A stretch of 64,000 nt of DNA from Bin5 sp022821545 (lineage in GTDB: Bacteria > Chloroflexota > Anaerolineae > Caldilineales > Caldilineaceae): NCBI GenBank assembly GCA_963664085.2, contig CAXXLO010000002.1, forward strand, positions 1,798,001 to 1,862,000. The letters are read 5' to 3'. Under the pieces are notes generated by a model, which did no database searches, had not been told where the DNA came from, and was given only the letters and a program-made list of their open reading frames with translations. Shown here piece after piece: positions 36,076 through 45,170 of this stretch. The translations under genes and the position numbers were made by a program. Positions within the stretch are counted from its first letter, which is position 1; each line of letters begins with the position of its first letter.

Positions 36076-36481
36076 GTATGTCACCCCACGGTCGGCAGTA
36101 AAGCTGCACGGGTCTTCGAGATCGTAATTGCATTCGGTCTGGCCGACAACTGGCTGATGCAGTTGGGACGCGACCCGGATCTGTTGAACAGACGCTGTCT
36201 GATTCAGGTTTTCGCGATTCACGGATTGACGGCATTGCAGGCGAAAAGCGGCTTCCTGATGCTGCTTCACTCGTCGCCTGAGATAGCCGACAGCGATGTC
36301 CGGCAGTTTGGCGTGCATTCTCAGAGCGGGAAGAGTTCTGCGGCGGGAGAAATCTTGCGCTCTACCTCCAGATCTGTTAAAATCTGGCCAGCCCATGTTG
36401 ATTGCATCGGTTTCCCACGACGACAACTCTATACGCTTCACATTTCTTACCTTACTCTAAATGAAAAGGAGCGATTACTCT
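36076..36481. other. 406-base divergent intergenic region before the first ABC cassette
   Basis: This holds a promoter with an overlapping palindrome (36355-36387) reading towards the first binding-protein gene. The rest of the gap shows no credible gene on either strand. Confidence 0.5.
36355..36387 (+). promoter_or_regulatory. Promoter and overlapping operator of ABC cassette 1
   Basis: TTGCGC (36355-36360), a 17-base spacer, TAAAAT (36378-36383, five of six). CCAGAT and ATCTGG (36368-36387) form a perfect inverted repeat with an eight-base centre covering the -10, a likely repressor site. The leader is about 90 bases. Confidence 0.55.
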
Positions 36482-37879
36482 ATGACGCACGATACCACAC
36501 TCAGCCGGCGGCGCTTTCTGCAGTTGAGCGCGGTCGGAATCGGCGGCGCGGCCATCGCGGCCTGCGCGGCGCCCGCGGCCCCGGCAGCCGCTCCCGAAGA
36601 GGCGGAAATGGCGGCCGAAGAGGTTACCACGATCTCCTGGTGGCACGCCTGGGGCGGAACGACCGGCATGGCGGCCATGGAAGGCGTCGCCGCGGCCTTC
36701 AACGAGGAGGACCGCAACGTCAAGGTCGAACGCCTGCACGTAACCGAAATGAATGACAAGCTGCTCGCCGCGATCGCCGGCGGCACGCCCCCTGACGTCG
36801 GCGTCTGCTGCGTGCAGTATGCCGAACTCTACTCGCGCGGCGCCGTCACGGCCATCGACGACCTCATCGACAACAGCGCCGTAATCGGCCGTGACGACTT
36901 TGTGCCCGGCCTCCTCGAATCGATGCAGTGGCAGGGCGCCACCTACGGCGTGCCCGGCTTCGAGGCCGGCCCCCGCTACGGCCTCATGTACAACAAGGCG
37001 ATCATCGACGAGGCCGGCCTCGACCCCGAGAATCTGCCCCGCACCTGGGACGAGATGTTCGAATGGCACGTCGAGCTGACCAAGTTCGACGACGCCGGCA
37101 ATGTCGAGATCGTCGGCTTCGACCCGCGCGACGCCACCGCTGGCAACGGCCCGGCCACCAACATACCGCAGTTCTGGGCCCTCACATACGGCCTCGACAT
37201 GTGGGACGACGAAACCAGCTCGTTCAACTACGACAACGAACTCTTCGTCAGCGCTCTGAAAACGATTAAGCGCTTCACCGACCACGTCGGCGTGCAGCAG
37301 ATGGAGTCGTTCCGCTCCAGCTTCGGCGGCTGGACGCAGAGCCCCTCCTCCTCCTTCCCCAGCGGCGTTCAGGCCATGATTGTTACAGGCTACTACGCCC
37401 CCGGCGAACTGTTCCACTCCGCGCCCGACAAGGAGTTCGGCGCCGGTTGGGTGCCCGTTTCGGAAGACCGCCGCGACATCACCTTCCAGAACGTGGGCGG
37501 CCACCCGATGTACATTCCCAACGGCGTCACCGAAATCGACGCAGCCTTCGAGTTCATCGAGTTCTGCTCGGAGGAGAAGGCCCAGAACGTCATCTTCGAC
37601 GCCACTGGCTGGCTGGGCGGCCGCAAGGCTCTCTATGATCCCGAACTGCCCAAGTACCAGCGTTACGAAAACCTGGACTGGTTCCTGCAATCGGTCAATG
37701 AGGCCGATGAACTGTGGGCCTGCCCCGTCATCCCGATCCAGGGTTTTGTCAACCAGCAGCGTTCCCGCACCTACGAATCCGTCATCTTCGGCGACAAGGA
37801 CCCCGAACAGGCCGCCGCCGACATGCAGGCCGCCTGCACCGAGGAAATGCTCAAGCAGTTCCCCGAACTGGTAGGCTAG
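36482..37879 (+). CDS. ABC transporter substrate-binding lipoprotein (cassette 1)
   Basis: 465 residues from the ATG at 36482; AGGAG lies about 10 bases upstream, better placed than for the ATG at 36461. A Tat signal (SRRRFLQLS) leads to a lipobox AIAAC (Cys28). The mature protein, starting ISWWHAWGGTTGMAAMEG, has the family 1 extracellular solute-binding (UgpB/MalE-type) fold, with WAL and KEFGAGWVPVS-type segments. It delivers a sugar or glycerol-phosphate-like ligand to the two downstream permeases. No ATPase gene accompanies it, so a shared MsmX-type ATPase encoded elsewhere is likely. Confidence 0.9.
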   Translation: MTHDTTLSRRRFLQLSAVGIGGAAIAACAAPAAPAAAPEEAEMAAEEVTTISWWHAWGGTTGMAAMEGVAAAFNEEDRNVKVERLHVTEMNDKLLAAIAGGTPPDVGVCCVQYAELYSRGAVTAIDDLIDNSAVIGRDDFVPGLLESMQWQGATYGVPGFEAGPRYGLMYNKAIIDEAGLDPENLPRTWDEMFEWHVELTKFDDAGNVEIVGFDPRDATAGNGPATNIPQFWALTYGLDMWDDETSSFNYDNELFVSALKTIKRFTDHVGVQQMESFRSSFGGWTQSPSSSFPSGVQAMIVTGYYAPGELFHSAPDKEFGAGWVPVSEDRRDITFQNVGGHPMYIPNGVTEIDAAFEFIEFCSEEKAQNVIFDATGWLGGRKALYDPELPKYQRYENLDWFLQSVNEADELWACPVIPIQGFVNQQRSRTYESVIFGDKDPEQAAADMQAACTEEMLKQFPELVG

Positions 37880-37895
37880 GAAAAGGCGAAAATTG

Positions 37896-37936
37896 CCGGT
37901 GGCCGGCGGCGAGCGAAAATGGCCGCCCGCCACCGG
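37896..37936 (+). repeat. Intercistronic stem-loop between binding protein and permease (cassette 1)
   Basis: Two 15-base arms, CCGGTGGCCGGCGGC and GCCGCCCGCCACCGG, pair with one mismatch around an 11-base loop. Placed 16 bases after the binding-protein stop, it could slow 3' decay and give more binding protein than permease. It also argues for a permease start downstream at 37952. Confidence 0.65.
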
Positions 37937-37951
37937 TCAGGGGCCGCGAAA

Positions 37952-38854
37952 ATGCTACAGAACTGGACGCCCGCCCAAACGCGCAACCTGCTCAAAGGTC
38001 TGGCCTTCATCTCACCCTGGCTGGTGGGCTTCGCCGGCTTTGTCCTCTACCCGATCGCGGCCTCTGCCTATTACAGCCTGACGCGCTACGACGTACTGCG
38101 CCCGGCCCGCTTCATCGGCCTGGAAAACTACGTCGAGTTATTCGTCAAGGATGATATCTTTCGCACCGTGCTGGGCAACACCGTCTATCTGGTCGTGATC
38201 GGCGTACCGGCCGGGCTGGTCGTGGCCTTCCTGCTCGCCAGTCTTCTCAACCGCGAAATGAAGCTGCGGCCACTCTTCCGCACCATCTTTTTCCTGCCGG
38301 TGTTGGTGCCGGCCGTAGCTTCGGCAGAGGTGTGGCGCTGGGTCTACAACACCAACTATGGCGTGATCAACTCAGTCATTAAGAGTTGGGGGCTGGCCGT
38401 CATCCCCTTCATCTCTTCTGTGGAGCTGGCAAAACCGTCCCTGATCTTGATTCACGTTTGGACGCAGGGCACCGCCATCGTCATCTTCCTCGCCGCGCTG
38501 CAAGACGTTCCCAGTTCGCTGATGGACGCCGCCGAAGTCGACGGCGCCAACGCTCTGCAGCGTTTCTGGCACGTTACCATTCCCATCTGTACGCCGGCGA
38601 TCCTGTTCGTGATGCTCACCGGCATGATCGGCATGTTCCAATACTTCACCATTGGCTGGCTGCTCACCCAGGGCGGGCCCAACGAATCGACCGAGTTCTT
38701 CAGCCTCTATCTCTATCGCAACGCCTTCCAGTTCTTCAAGATGGGATACGCCTCGGCACAAGCCTGGATCCTGTTCATTATCATTCTTGCCTTCACCCTG
38801 CTCATCTTCCGCAGCTCGGCCCGCTGGGTCTACTACGCCGGAGAGTCGGATTGA
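37952..38854 (+). CDS. ABC sugar permease, UgpA/MalF type (cassette 1)
   Basis: 300 residues from the ATG at 37952; an in-frame ATG at 37919 lies in the loop of the preceding hairpin. Six transmembrane helices begin LKGLAFISPWLVGFAGFVLY. The EAA loop EVDGANALQRFWHVTIP, which contacts the ATPase, lies near residue 205. It forms the translocation pore together with the next gene. The spacing to the next gene is 29 bases. Confidence 0.92.
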   Translation: MLQNWTPAQTRNLLKGLAFISPWLVGFAGFVLYPIAASAYYSLTRYDVLRPARFIGLENYVELFVKDDIFRTVLGNTVYLVVIGVPAGLVVAFLLASLLNREMKLRPLFRTIFFLPVLVPAVASAEVWRWVYNTNYGVINSVIKSWGLAVIPFISSVELAKPSLILIHVWTQGTAIVIFLAALQDVPSSLMDAAEVDGANALQRFWHVTIPICTPAILFVMLTGMIGMFQYFTIGWLLTQGGPNESTEFFSLYLYRNAFQFFKMGYASAQAWILFIIILAFTLLIFRSSARWVYYAGESD

Positions 38855-38883
38855 GCGCAAGGGGCTAACTGTCCGCCGCAATC

Positions 38884-39780
38884 ATGCAACAAGTCGAAGC
38901 CATCGCCAGCAGCCCAGCGCAGCATCTCCCGCTCACGCAGCGCACGCCGTTCAAGGCTGTACAACGCGCCCTCTTTTACCTGATGATGGTTGCGCTGGGG
39001 CTCACTTTCGCCGGGCCCCTGCTGTGGATGCTCTCAACCTCATTGAAGACGGATCCCCAGGTCTACACCGTCCCGCCGACCTGGTTTCCCAATCCTATGC
39101 GCCTGGTCAACTATCCGGAAGCGCTCTCCTCCCGCCCCTTCGGCACCTATACGTATAACACGCTGAGATATGCCCTCGGCGCAGTGGCCGGCGCGCTGCT
39201 CTCCAATACGCTGGTCGCCTACGGCTTCGCCCGCATCCGCTGGCCCGGTCGGGATATTTTCTTCATCATCTGCCTCTCGACGATGATGATCCCGTTCCAG
39301 GTGCGCATGATCCCGCTCTATCTCACCTTCAAGAATCTCGGCTGGCTCAACACCTATCTGCCCCTCATTGTGCCGACCTTTCTTGGGGTCAATGCCTACT
39401 ATACGTTCCTGCTCCGCCAGTTCTTCCTTACCATCCCCAGCGAACTTTCCGACGCCGCCCGCGTCGACGGCTGCACCGAACTGGGCATCCTCATACGCAT
39501 CATCCTGCCCCTGGCCAAACCGGCGCTGGCGGTCATCGGCCTGCTTCAGTTCATGTTCGCCTGGGACAACTATATCGGACCGCTGATCTATCTCAACAGC
39601 GAGGCCTTATATCCCCTCGCGCTCGGCCTGCAACAGTTCCGCACCATGTTCCAGGAAGAGTTGATGTGGCCCTACATGATGGCGGCCAGCACCGCCACGG
39701 TCGCGCCGGTCATCATCCTCTACTTCTTCGTCCAGCGTACCTTCGTCGAGGGCATCTCCATCACCGGCCTGAAGGGCTAA
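38884..39780 (+). CDS. ABC sugar permease, UgpE/MalG type (cassette 1)
   Basis: 298 residues, six transmembrane helices, starting after a hydrophilic leader of about 28 residues. The EAA loop DAARVDGCTELGILIRII is near residue 195, and the C-terminus ends RTFVEGISITGLKG, the standard MalG-type ending. It is the second half of the pore with the preceding permease. A sulfatase gene follows 94 bases downstream in the same direction and may be co-transcribed. Confidence 0.92.
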   Translation: MQQVEAIASSPAQHLPLTQRTPFKAVQRALFYLMMVALGLTFAGPLLWMLSTSLKTDPQVYTVPPTWFPNPMRLVNYPEALSSRPFGTYTYNTLRYALGAVAGALLSNTLVAYGFARIRWPGRDIFFIICLSTMMIPFQVRMIPLYLTFKNLGWLNTYLPLIVPTFLGVNAYYTFLLRQFFLTIPSELSDAARVDGCTELGILIRIILPLAKPALAVIGLLQFMFAWDNYIGPLIYLNSEALYPLALGLQQFRTMFQEELMWPYMMAASTATVAPVIILYFFVQRTFVEGISITGLKG

Positions 39781-39874
39781 GTGCAGGAACCAATAGACTA
39801 ACGGTTCGCTGTCCGTTCTGACCGGCGGCGCTTTCGCGCAGCAACCTCACATTCACACATCAAGGTGCAGAACT

Positions 39875-41341
39875 ATGCCATCCGACAGTCGGCCCAACAT
39901 CCTGTTCATCTGCGTAGACCAGTGGCGCGCCGACGCCCTCAGTCTGACCGGCCACCCTGTCGCCGAAACGCCCCACCTGGACAGACTGGCCCGCGAGGGC
40001 ATCAACTTCACGCAGGCCTATGCGGCCACGCCCACCTGCGTGCCGGCGCGGGCGACGATCTTCACCGGGCTCAACCAGCGCCATACCGGATTTGTCGGCT
40101 ACAACGACCGCATCGACTGGCATTACGACTGCACGATGCCCGGCCTGCTTGCCGAGGCCGGCTACCATACCCAGTGCGTCGGCAAAATGCACACGCACCC
40201 CTCGCGCAATCTGATGGGCTTTCACAACGTCGTCCTGCACGACGGCTATCTGCACCGCGAACGCTCCAAGCGCGACGACTACGGCCTGGTTGACGACTAC
40301 ACGCCGTGGCTGCGGGAGCGGCTCGGCCCGGAGGCCGACTACATCGACACCGGCGTGGGCTGTAACGGCTACGCGGCGCGGCCCTGGGTCTACGACGAGA
40401 TGCTGCACCCAACAAGCTGGGTCACGACGATGGGCATCGACTTCCTGCGCCGCCGCGACCCGACAAAACCGTTTTTCCTGATGCTCTCCTACCACCGGCC
40501 GCACCCGCCATTGGACCCGCCGGAGGCTTTCATGCAGCGCTACCTGACGAAGCCGCTGCCGGACCCGATCATGGGGGACTGGGCGCCCGACAGCCTGCCG
40601 GTGCGCGGCCTGGACAGCCCGATCTCGACCGATGCCGCGCAGCGCGACTACGCGCGGCGGGCCTACTACGCCCAGATCAGCCATATCGACTACAGCCTCA
40701 ACCGCGTGTTCCAGGCGCTGTTTGAGAACGGCGAGCTTGACAACACCGCCATCGTCTTCACCGCAGACCACGGGGAGATGCTTTACGACCACAACCACGT
40801 CGCCAAGGGCTATCCATTCGACAGCTCGGCGCGCCTGCCCTTCATCCTGCGCCTGCCGCACGCAGGCAGCCCGCACCACCAGGCAAGACAGGCGGATGCC
40901 CCGCTGCGGGAAGTGAATCAGGTGGTCGAGCTACGCGATCTGCTGCCGACCTTCTGCGGCCTCGCCGGAATCGACGCGCCCGCGCATGTCGACGGCCGCA
41001 GTATCCTGCCGCTGGCGCGCGGCGAAACAGGAGGCTGGCGCGAGCATCTGCACGGTGAGCATTTCATGAACGCTGACTCCAACCAGTGGCTGACCGATGG
41101 CCGCGAGAAGTATATCTGGTACTGCCAGAGCGGGCGCGAGCTGCTCTTCGACCTGGAGGAAGACCCAACTGAGCTACACGACCTCGCCGCGGCGCGGCCG
41201 GAGCGCGTCGCCTTCTGGCGCGAACGGCTGGTGTCGGAGCTGGATGGCCGCGAGGAGGGGTTTGTGCAGAACGGGGCGCTGGTAAGCGGCATGCCGCAGA
41301 GCCCGACGCTGGTCGACGCGGGGCATTACCGGGAGCGTTAG
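39875..41341 (+). CDS. Sulfatase (arylsulfatase family)
   Basis: 488 residues without a signal peptide, so cytoplasmic as written. The metal site NILFICVDQWRADAL opens the protein. The signature CVPARATIFTG holds Cys55, the residue converted to formylglycine (CxPxR). HRPHPP and TADHGEML (second metal site) follow. It hydrolyses a sulfate ester, here probably of an imported sugar or small organic, since it follows a sugar ABC cassette. An unmodified Cys would need a formylglycine-generating enzyme, not present in the window. Confidence 0.92.
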   Translation: MPSDSRPNILFICVDQWRADALSLTGHPVAETPHLDRLAREGINFTQAYAATPTCVPARATIFTGLNQRHTGFVGYNDRIDWHYDCTMPGLLAEAGYHTQCVGKMHTHPSRNLMGFHNVVLHDGYLHRERSKRDDYGLVDDYTPWLRERLGPEADYIDTGVGCNGYAARPWVYDEMLHPTSWVTTMGIDFLRRRDPTKPFFLMLSYHRPHPPLDPPEAFMQRYLTKPLPDPIMGDWAPDSLPVRGLDSPISTDAAQRDYARRAYYAQISHIDYSLNRVFQALFENGELDNTAIVFTADHGEMLYDHNHVAKGYPFDSSARLPFILRLPHAGSPHHQARQADAPLREVNQVVELRDLLPTFCGLAGIDAPAHVDGRSILPLARGETGGWREHLHGEHFMNADSNQWLTDGREKYIWYCQSGRELLFDLEEDPTELHDLAAARPERVAFWRERLVSELDGREEGFVQNGALVSGMPQSPTLVDAGHYRER

Positions 41342-41391
41342 ACCGGTGGCGGATGGCTGGCCGCTGGCGCCAGCACACAGTTAGCACACAG

Positions 41392-42255
41392 TTAGTACAC
41401 AGGAATCCCGTCCCGCCTCAAGATGCGATGCACGTTGGCCGCGGCCAGGGGGTACCTCTCGTTGGGCAGGTGTTCGAGCATCATGTAGCCGTCGGGATGC
41501 TCCTCGTGCCACAGCTGCATCGCGGTCCCCAGGTCCAGCTCGCCCTCGCCAGGAACCTCTTCATCCATATGGATCACGAAGCCGTCGCGCACGCTGATAT
41601 CCTTGCAGTGTCCAATCGCGCTGACCGGCCCCATACATTCGAAAATATGGCGTAGACGGGCCCTGCTGTCATAGACCTGGTGCAGCGTCTGGAAGTGATT
41701 GACGTAGTCCATCACGACCCGCAGCCGCGGGCTGCCCACGTCGCGAATGACGGCGCGGTTGAACTCGGGCGAGTTCATTATCGTCAGCAGATGGGTTTCG
41801 ACGGCGATGGTCTGACCGATTGCCTCAGCCGCCTCGGCCAGCCAGGAGAGAGATTCCAGCAGCACGCCGCGGCGCCACGGCCTGTGGTTCTCCGGGTGCG
41901 GGCTGTAGGAGCCATTGGGGCTCAGGCTGCCTGTGCGGATCAGCGCCACATGGCCTCCCAGCTCGGCCGCAACACCCAAACCGCGGCGGATACTCTCCAG
42001 CAGCTTTCGGCGCGCTTCGTCGTCCGGGTCGAAGAGACATTCCCTGAAACCGATGCCAACCTGCACAATGTCCATGCCCTCATCTGCGAAAAGCCTCCGC
42101 ACGCGCTGCCACACCGGCGCGGAGGCCGGCGGTGAACCGCTGGCGGAGACCGAGAGGGCCCCTCCCGTCAGTCCCAATTCTCGGATTGCAACCAGATGCG
42201 GGCCGTGAATATCGGCGGGATCCGGCGGCAACATGCCGACAACGCCTAATCTCAT
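41392..42255 (-). CDS. Sugar phosphate isomerase/epimerase (xylose-isomerase-like TIM barrel)
   Basis: 287 residues. A TIM barrel beginning MRLGVVGMLPPDPADI, with ETHLLTIMNSPEF near residue 155, VVMDYVNHFQ near 185, IGHCKDISV near 215 and LEHLP near the end. The His/Glu/Asp pattern fits the metal-binding AP-endonuclease-2/xylose isomerase superfamily. It probably isomerises or epimerises a sugar or sugar-acid from the surrounding catabolic genes. It is convergent with the sulfatase; its leader has three 15-base tandem repeats. Confidence 0.8.
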   Translation of the reverse strand: MRLGVVGMLPPDPADIHGPHLVAIRELGLTGGALSVSASGSPPASAPVWQRVRRLFADEGMDIVQVGIGFRECLFDPDDEARRKLLESIRRGLGVAAELGGHVALIRTGSLSPNGSYSPHPENHRPWRRGVLLESLSWLAEAAEAIGQTIAVETHLLTIMNSPEFNRAVIRDVGSPRLRVVMDYVNHFQTLHQVYDSRARLRHIFECMGPVSAIGHCKDISVRDGFVIHMDEEVPGEGELDLGTAMQLWHEEHPDGYMMLEHLPNERYPLAAANVHRILRRDGIPVY

Positions 42256-42263
42256 AAGACAGC

Positions 42264-42308
42264 TCCCTGTAGTTTTCGTCCCTGTGGCTCTCGTCCCTGT
42301 ATTTTTCG
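42264..42308. repeat. Three tandem 15-base repeats
   Basis: The units TCCCTGTAGTTTTCG, TCCCTGTGGCTCTCG and TCCCTGTATTTTTCG lie back to back, immediately upstream of the isomerase gene start. They differ at a few positions. Confidence 0.75.
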
Positions 42309-42333
42309 GCGGTCAGTGTCCTGCCTGACCGCC
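42308..42333. repeat. Perfect nine-base inverted repeat
   Basis: GGCGGTCAG and CTGACCGCC form a stem with an eight-base loop next to the tandem repeats. On neither strand is a T run adjacent, so a leader structure or operator is more likely than a terminator. Confidence 0.6.
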
Positions 42334-42485
42334 AGTTCCGCGCCAAGACCCGCCAAGTTGACATTCGCGATACATACTGTAGAATCGGGTCGTTCCCACC
42401 CGCACATATCATCAGATATTATTGAAAAACGCAAACGGCCGGCCCGATGCTTATAGGCGGGGCCAGCGCCTGGAGGAGGAAACAG

Positions 42486-43868
42486 TTGGCCGCAAAGGAG
42501 AACTCGCCTTCCGATTTGGCGCGAGTATTTGACTATGTCGACGCCCACCGGCAGGCGTTTATCGACCGGCTGCTGGCCTATGTCGCACGGCCCAGCATCA
42601 GCGCCCACGGGGTCGGCATCCGCGAGACGGCAGAGTTCCTGCTCGGCTACCTGCAGGGGCTGGGCATGGAGGCGCGTCTGCTGGAAGGCGCGGGCTGGCC
42701 CTTCGTATACGGCCGCTATCGGGAAAGCCCGCACGCGCCGACGGCGTTGCTCTACGGCCATTACGACGTGCAGCCGCCCGATCCCCTGGACGCCTGGAAC
42801 TCGCCGCCATTCGAGCCGGAGATACGCGACGGCCGCATCTGGGGGCGGGGCGTGGGCGACAACAAGGGGCAGCACCTGGCCCAGCTTCTGGCGATCAAGT
42901 CCTGGCTGGCGGTCGCCGGGAACCTGCCGTGCAACGTCATCATCCTGTTGGAGGGCGAGGAGGAGGTCGGCAGCCCGCATATCAGCGACTGCGTGCGCGC
43001 TCACCGCGCTCTCCTTGCCGGCGCCGACCTGGTGATCACCGCGGACGGCCCCGTGCATGAGAGCGGCCGGCCCTGCATCAAGTTCGGCCCGCGCGGGATC
43101 GCCTCGTTTGAGCTGCGGGCCGTGCATGCGCAGCGGGACTTTCACTCCGGCAACTGGGGCGGCGTCGCGCCCAACCCGATCTGGACGCTGGTCCATCTGC
43201 TGGCAACGATGAAGGACAGCCGCGGCGCCATCACCATCGACGGATTCTACGACAACGTGGCGCCTCTGAGCGATCTGGAACGCAGAGCATTGGATGACCT
43301 GCCGGTCGATGTGGCGGCGGTGATGGAGGGCGCCGGCCTGGCGCGGCTGGATGAACCGCAGGAACGGCCCTTCTTCGACCGCCTGGCGGCCTGGCCGACC
43401 TTCACGCTCAACGGCTTTCACGCAGGCTACGGCGGGCCGGGAACCAAGACCGTGCTGCCCCGCGAGGCGACCGTGAAATGCGACATGCGCCTGGTCGAAA
43501 ACCAGGGTGTCGACGAAATCCTGGACAAGGTGGAGGCGCATGTCCTTCTCCACGCGCCCGAAGTGGAGGTGGTCCGCCAGGGCGGCATGGAGCCGTCGCG
43601 CACCCCTCTGGACTCGCCCTACACGCGCCCCCTGCAGCGGGCTTTTCGCGCGGCCCAGGGCGAAGACCCGCTGCTGATCCCGGCGATGGGCGGCAGCCTG
43701 CCGGACTACGCCTGGACAAAGATACTCGGCGTCCACTCCTTTACCACGCCCTACGCCAACCATGACGAATCCAACCATGCCCCCAACGAAAACCTCGAGG
43801 TGGAGCGCTTCATCGCCGGCATTCGCACCGGCGCCGCAGTGCTGGCCTATCTGGGTGAAGAACGTTGA
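42486..43868 (+). CDS. M20-family metallopeptidase (dipeptidase-like)
   Basis: 460 residues from the TTG at 42486, chosen because GGAGGAGG lies six bases upstream; an ATG at 42447 has no such site. The zinc motifs ALLYGHYDVQPPDPLDAW, WGRGVGDNKGQHLA and LEGEEEVGSPH are intact, and a lid domain interrupts the catalytic domain. It cleaves di/tripeptides, N-acyl amino acids or related amides. Being inside a sugar-uptake region, deacylation of an imported conjugate is possible but is inference. It is followed 82 bases later by a Gfo/Idh/MocA gene. Confidence 0.9.
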   Translation: MAAKENSPSDLARVFDYVDAHRQAFIDRLLAYVARPSISAHGVGIRETAEFLLGYLQGLGMEARLLEGAGWPFVYGRYRESPHAPTALLYGHYDVQPPDPLDAWNSPPFEPEIRDGRIWGRGVGDNKGQHLAQLLAIKSWLAVAGNLPCNVIILLEGEEEVGSPHISDCVRAHRALLAGADLVITADGPVHESGRPCIKFGPRGIASFELRAVHAQRDFHSGNWGGVAPNPIWTLVHLLATMKDSRGAITIDGFYDNVAPLSDLERRALDDLPVDVAAVMEGAGLARLDEPQERPFFDRLAAWPTFTLNGFHAGYGGPGTKTVLPREATVKCDMRLVENQGVDEILDKVEAHVLLHAPEVEVVRQGGMEPSRTPLDSPYTRPLQRAFRAAQGEDPLLIPAMGGSLPDYAWTKILGVHSFTTPYANHDESNHAPNENLEVERFIAGIRTGAAVLAYLGEER

Positions 43869-43950
43869 GTCATTCCCGGCAGCCTGCTTCAGAGCAGCGT
43901 TGTCCTGTGAAAACCGATAGAAGAAAGCGAAAAGCTCGAAAGGAGCCGCA

Positions 43951-45150
43951 ATGTTGAACATAGGCATCATCGGATATGGCCGTCGCATTTCCAATATGGC
44001 CAAAGGTCTGGATATCTTCGACATCCCGTACAAAGTAACCGCCGTCGCCGACCCGCGCGGCGACCGCATCCAGGCCGGCAACGATCCCTTCCTCGCCGGC
44101 GCCCGCTTCTACGCCTCCGCCGACGAACTGCTGGCCCAGGCCGGCGAACTGGACGGCATCATGATCGGCACCCGCTGCAATCTGCACACGGAGATGGCGC
44201 TCAAAGTAGCGCCCACGCAGCTCCCGCTCTTCCTCGAAAAGCCGGTCGCAATCACCTTTGACGAGGTGCGCCGCCTGCACGCCGCCTACAAGGACTACGC
44301 CGCGCCCACCGTCGTTTCGTTTCCGCTGCGGCTCAGCCCGATCGCCCAGAAGGTACGCGAGATCATCGAATCCGACCATGTCGGCAGCATAGAGCAGGTG
44401 GTCGCGTTCAACGACGTCGGCTACGGCAGTGTTTACTTCAGAAGCTGGTACCGGAACTACGAGATGGATGGCGGGCTATGGCTGCAGAAGTTCACGCACG
44501 ACGTCGACTATATCAACTATCTGCTCGACGCGCGCCCGCACTGGGTCAGTGCCATGAACTCCCGCCGCGTCTACGGCGGCGACAGGGCCTGGGACCTGCA
44601 ATGCAAGGACTGCCCGGAGCAGGAGACCTGTCCGGAAAGCCCGTTCGTGCGCTTCCGCAGCGGATTTGAAGGCGGCCGCGTCCGCTTTGCCGAGGAGCAG
44701 GTCTACCGCGACGATCAGTTCTGCGTCTTCTCCGAGGGGCATCAGCTGCAGGACAATGGCAGCTGCATGTTGGAGTATGAGAACGGCGTTCAGGCGAGTT
44801 ATACACAGAACTTCTTCACCCGCTACCGCGGGGCCCGCCGCGGCGCCCGCCTCTACGGCTATCGCGGCATCATCGAGTTCAATTGGAGCGAAAACCACAT
44901 CAAGATATTCAGTCACACGTCGCCCGTGGTGGAGACCATCGACTTCAGCGGCGATATGCCCCATTTCGGCGGCGACCGCGAACTGAGCTTCGACTTTCTC
45001 ATGGCGATGCGCGACCGGCGGCCCTCGCGCAGCCCGATTGACGCCGGTATCCTCAGCGCCCTGACCTGCCTGTGGGCCCGCGAATCGGCCAACAACCGCC
45101 AGGGATACGAGGTGGTGATGCCGGATCCGGAGCCAGAGGTCAGTAGCTAG
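43951..45150 (+). CDS. Gfo/Idh/MocA-family oxidoreductase with Cys-rich insert
   Basis: 399 residues. The Rossmann start GIIGYGRRISNM, the dinucleotide/substrate motif LEKPVA near residue 92 and the C-terminal beta sheet are standard for this NAD(P)-dependent sugar dehydrogenase family. A CKDCPEQETCPES segment near residue 215-228 gives three clustered cysteines, seen in some family members. It oxidises a polyol or sugar. GAAAGGAG precedes the ATG. It follows the M20 gene and is probably co-transcribed with it. Confidence 0.9.
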   Translation: MLNIGIIGYGRRISNMAKGLDIFDIPYKVTAVADPRGDRIQAGNDPFLAGARFYASADELLAQAGELDGIMIGTRCNLHTEMALKVAPTQLPLFLEKPVAITFDEVRRLHAAYKDYAAPTVVSFPLRLSPIAQKVREIIESDHVGSIEQVVAFNDVGYGSVYFRSWYRNYEMDGGLWLQKFTHDVDYINYLLDARPHWVSAMNSRRVYGGDRAWDLQCKDCPEQETCPESPFVRFRSGFEGGRVRFAEEQVYRDDQFCVFSEGHQLQDNGSCMLEYENGVQASYTQNFFTRYRGARRGARLYGYRGIIEFNWSENHIKIFSHTSPVVETIDFSGDMPHFGGDRELSFDFLMAMRDRRPSRSPIDAGILSALTCLWARESANNRQGYEVVMPDPEPEVSS

Positions 45151-45170
45151 AGCAACCTCTCCGCGGCAGA

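Noticed and set aside
36452..37933. Long open frame on the minus strand opposite the cassette 1 binding-protein gene.
   Set aside because: Antisense of a clear coding gene with strong codon bias; such frames are common in GC-rich DNA.
42264..42308. Regular short repeats that might suggest a CRISPR array.
   Set aside because: Units are back to back with no spacers and only three copies; no cas genes are in the window.
42252..44081. About 600-codon open frame on the minus strand across the M20 peptidase gene.
   Set aside because: The plus-strand frame carries intact catalytic motifs; the antisense product is Arg/Val/Ala-rich with no fold signature.
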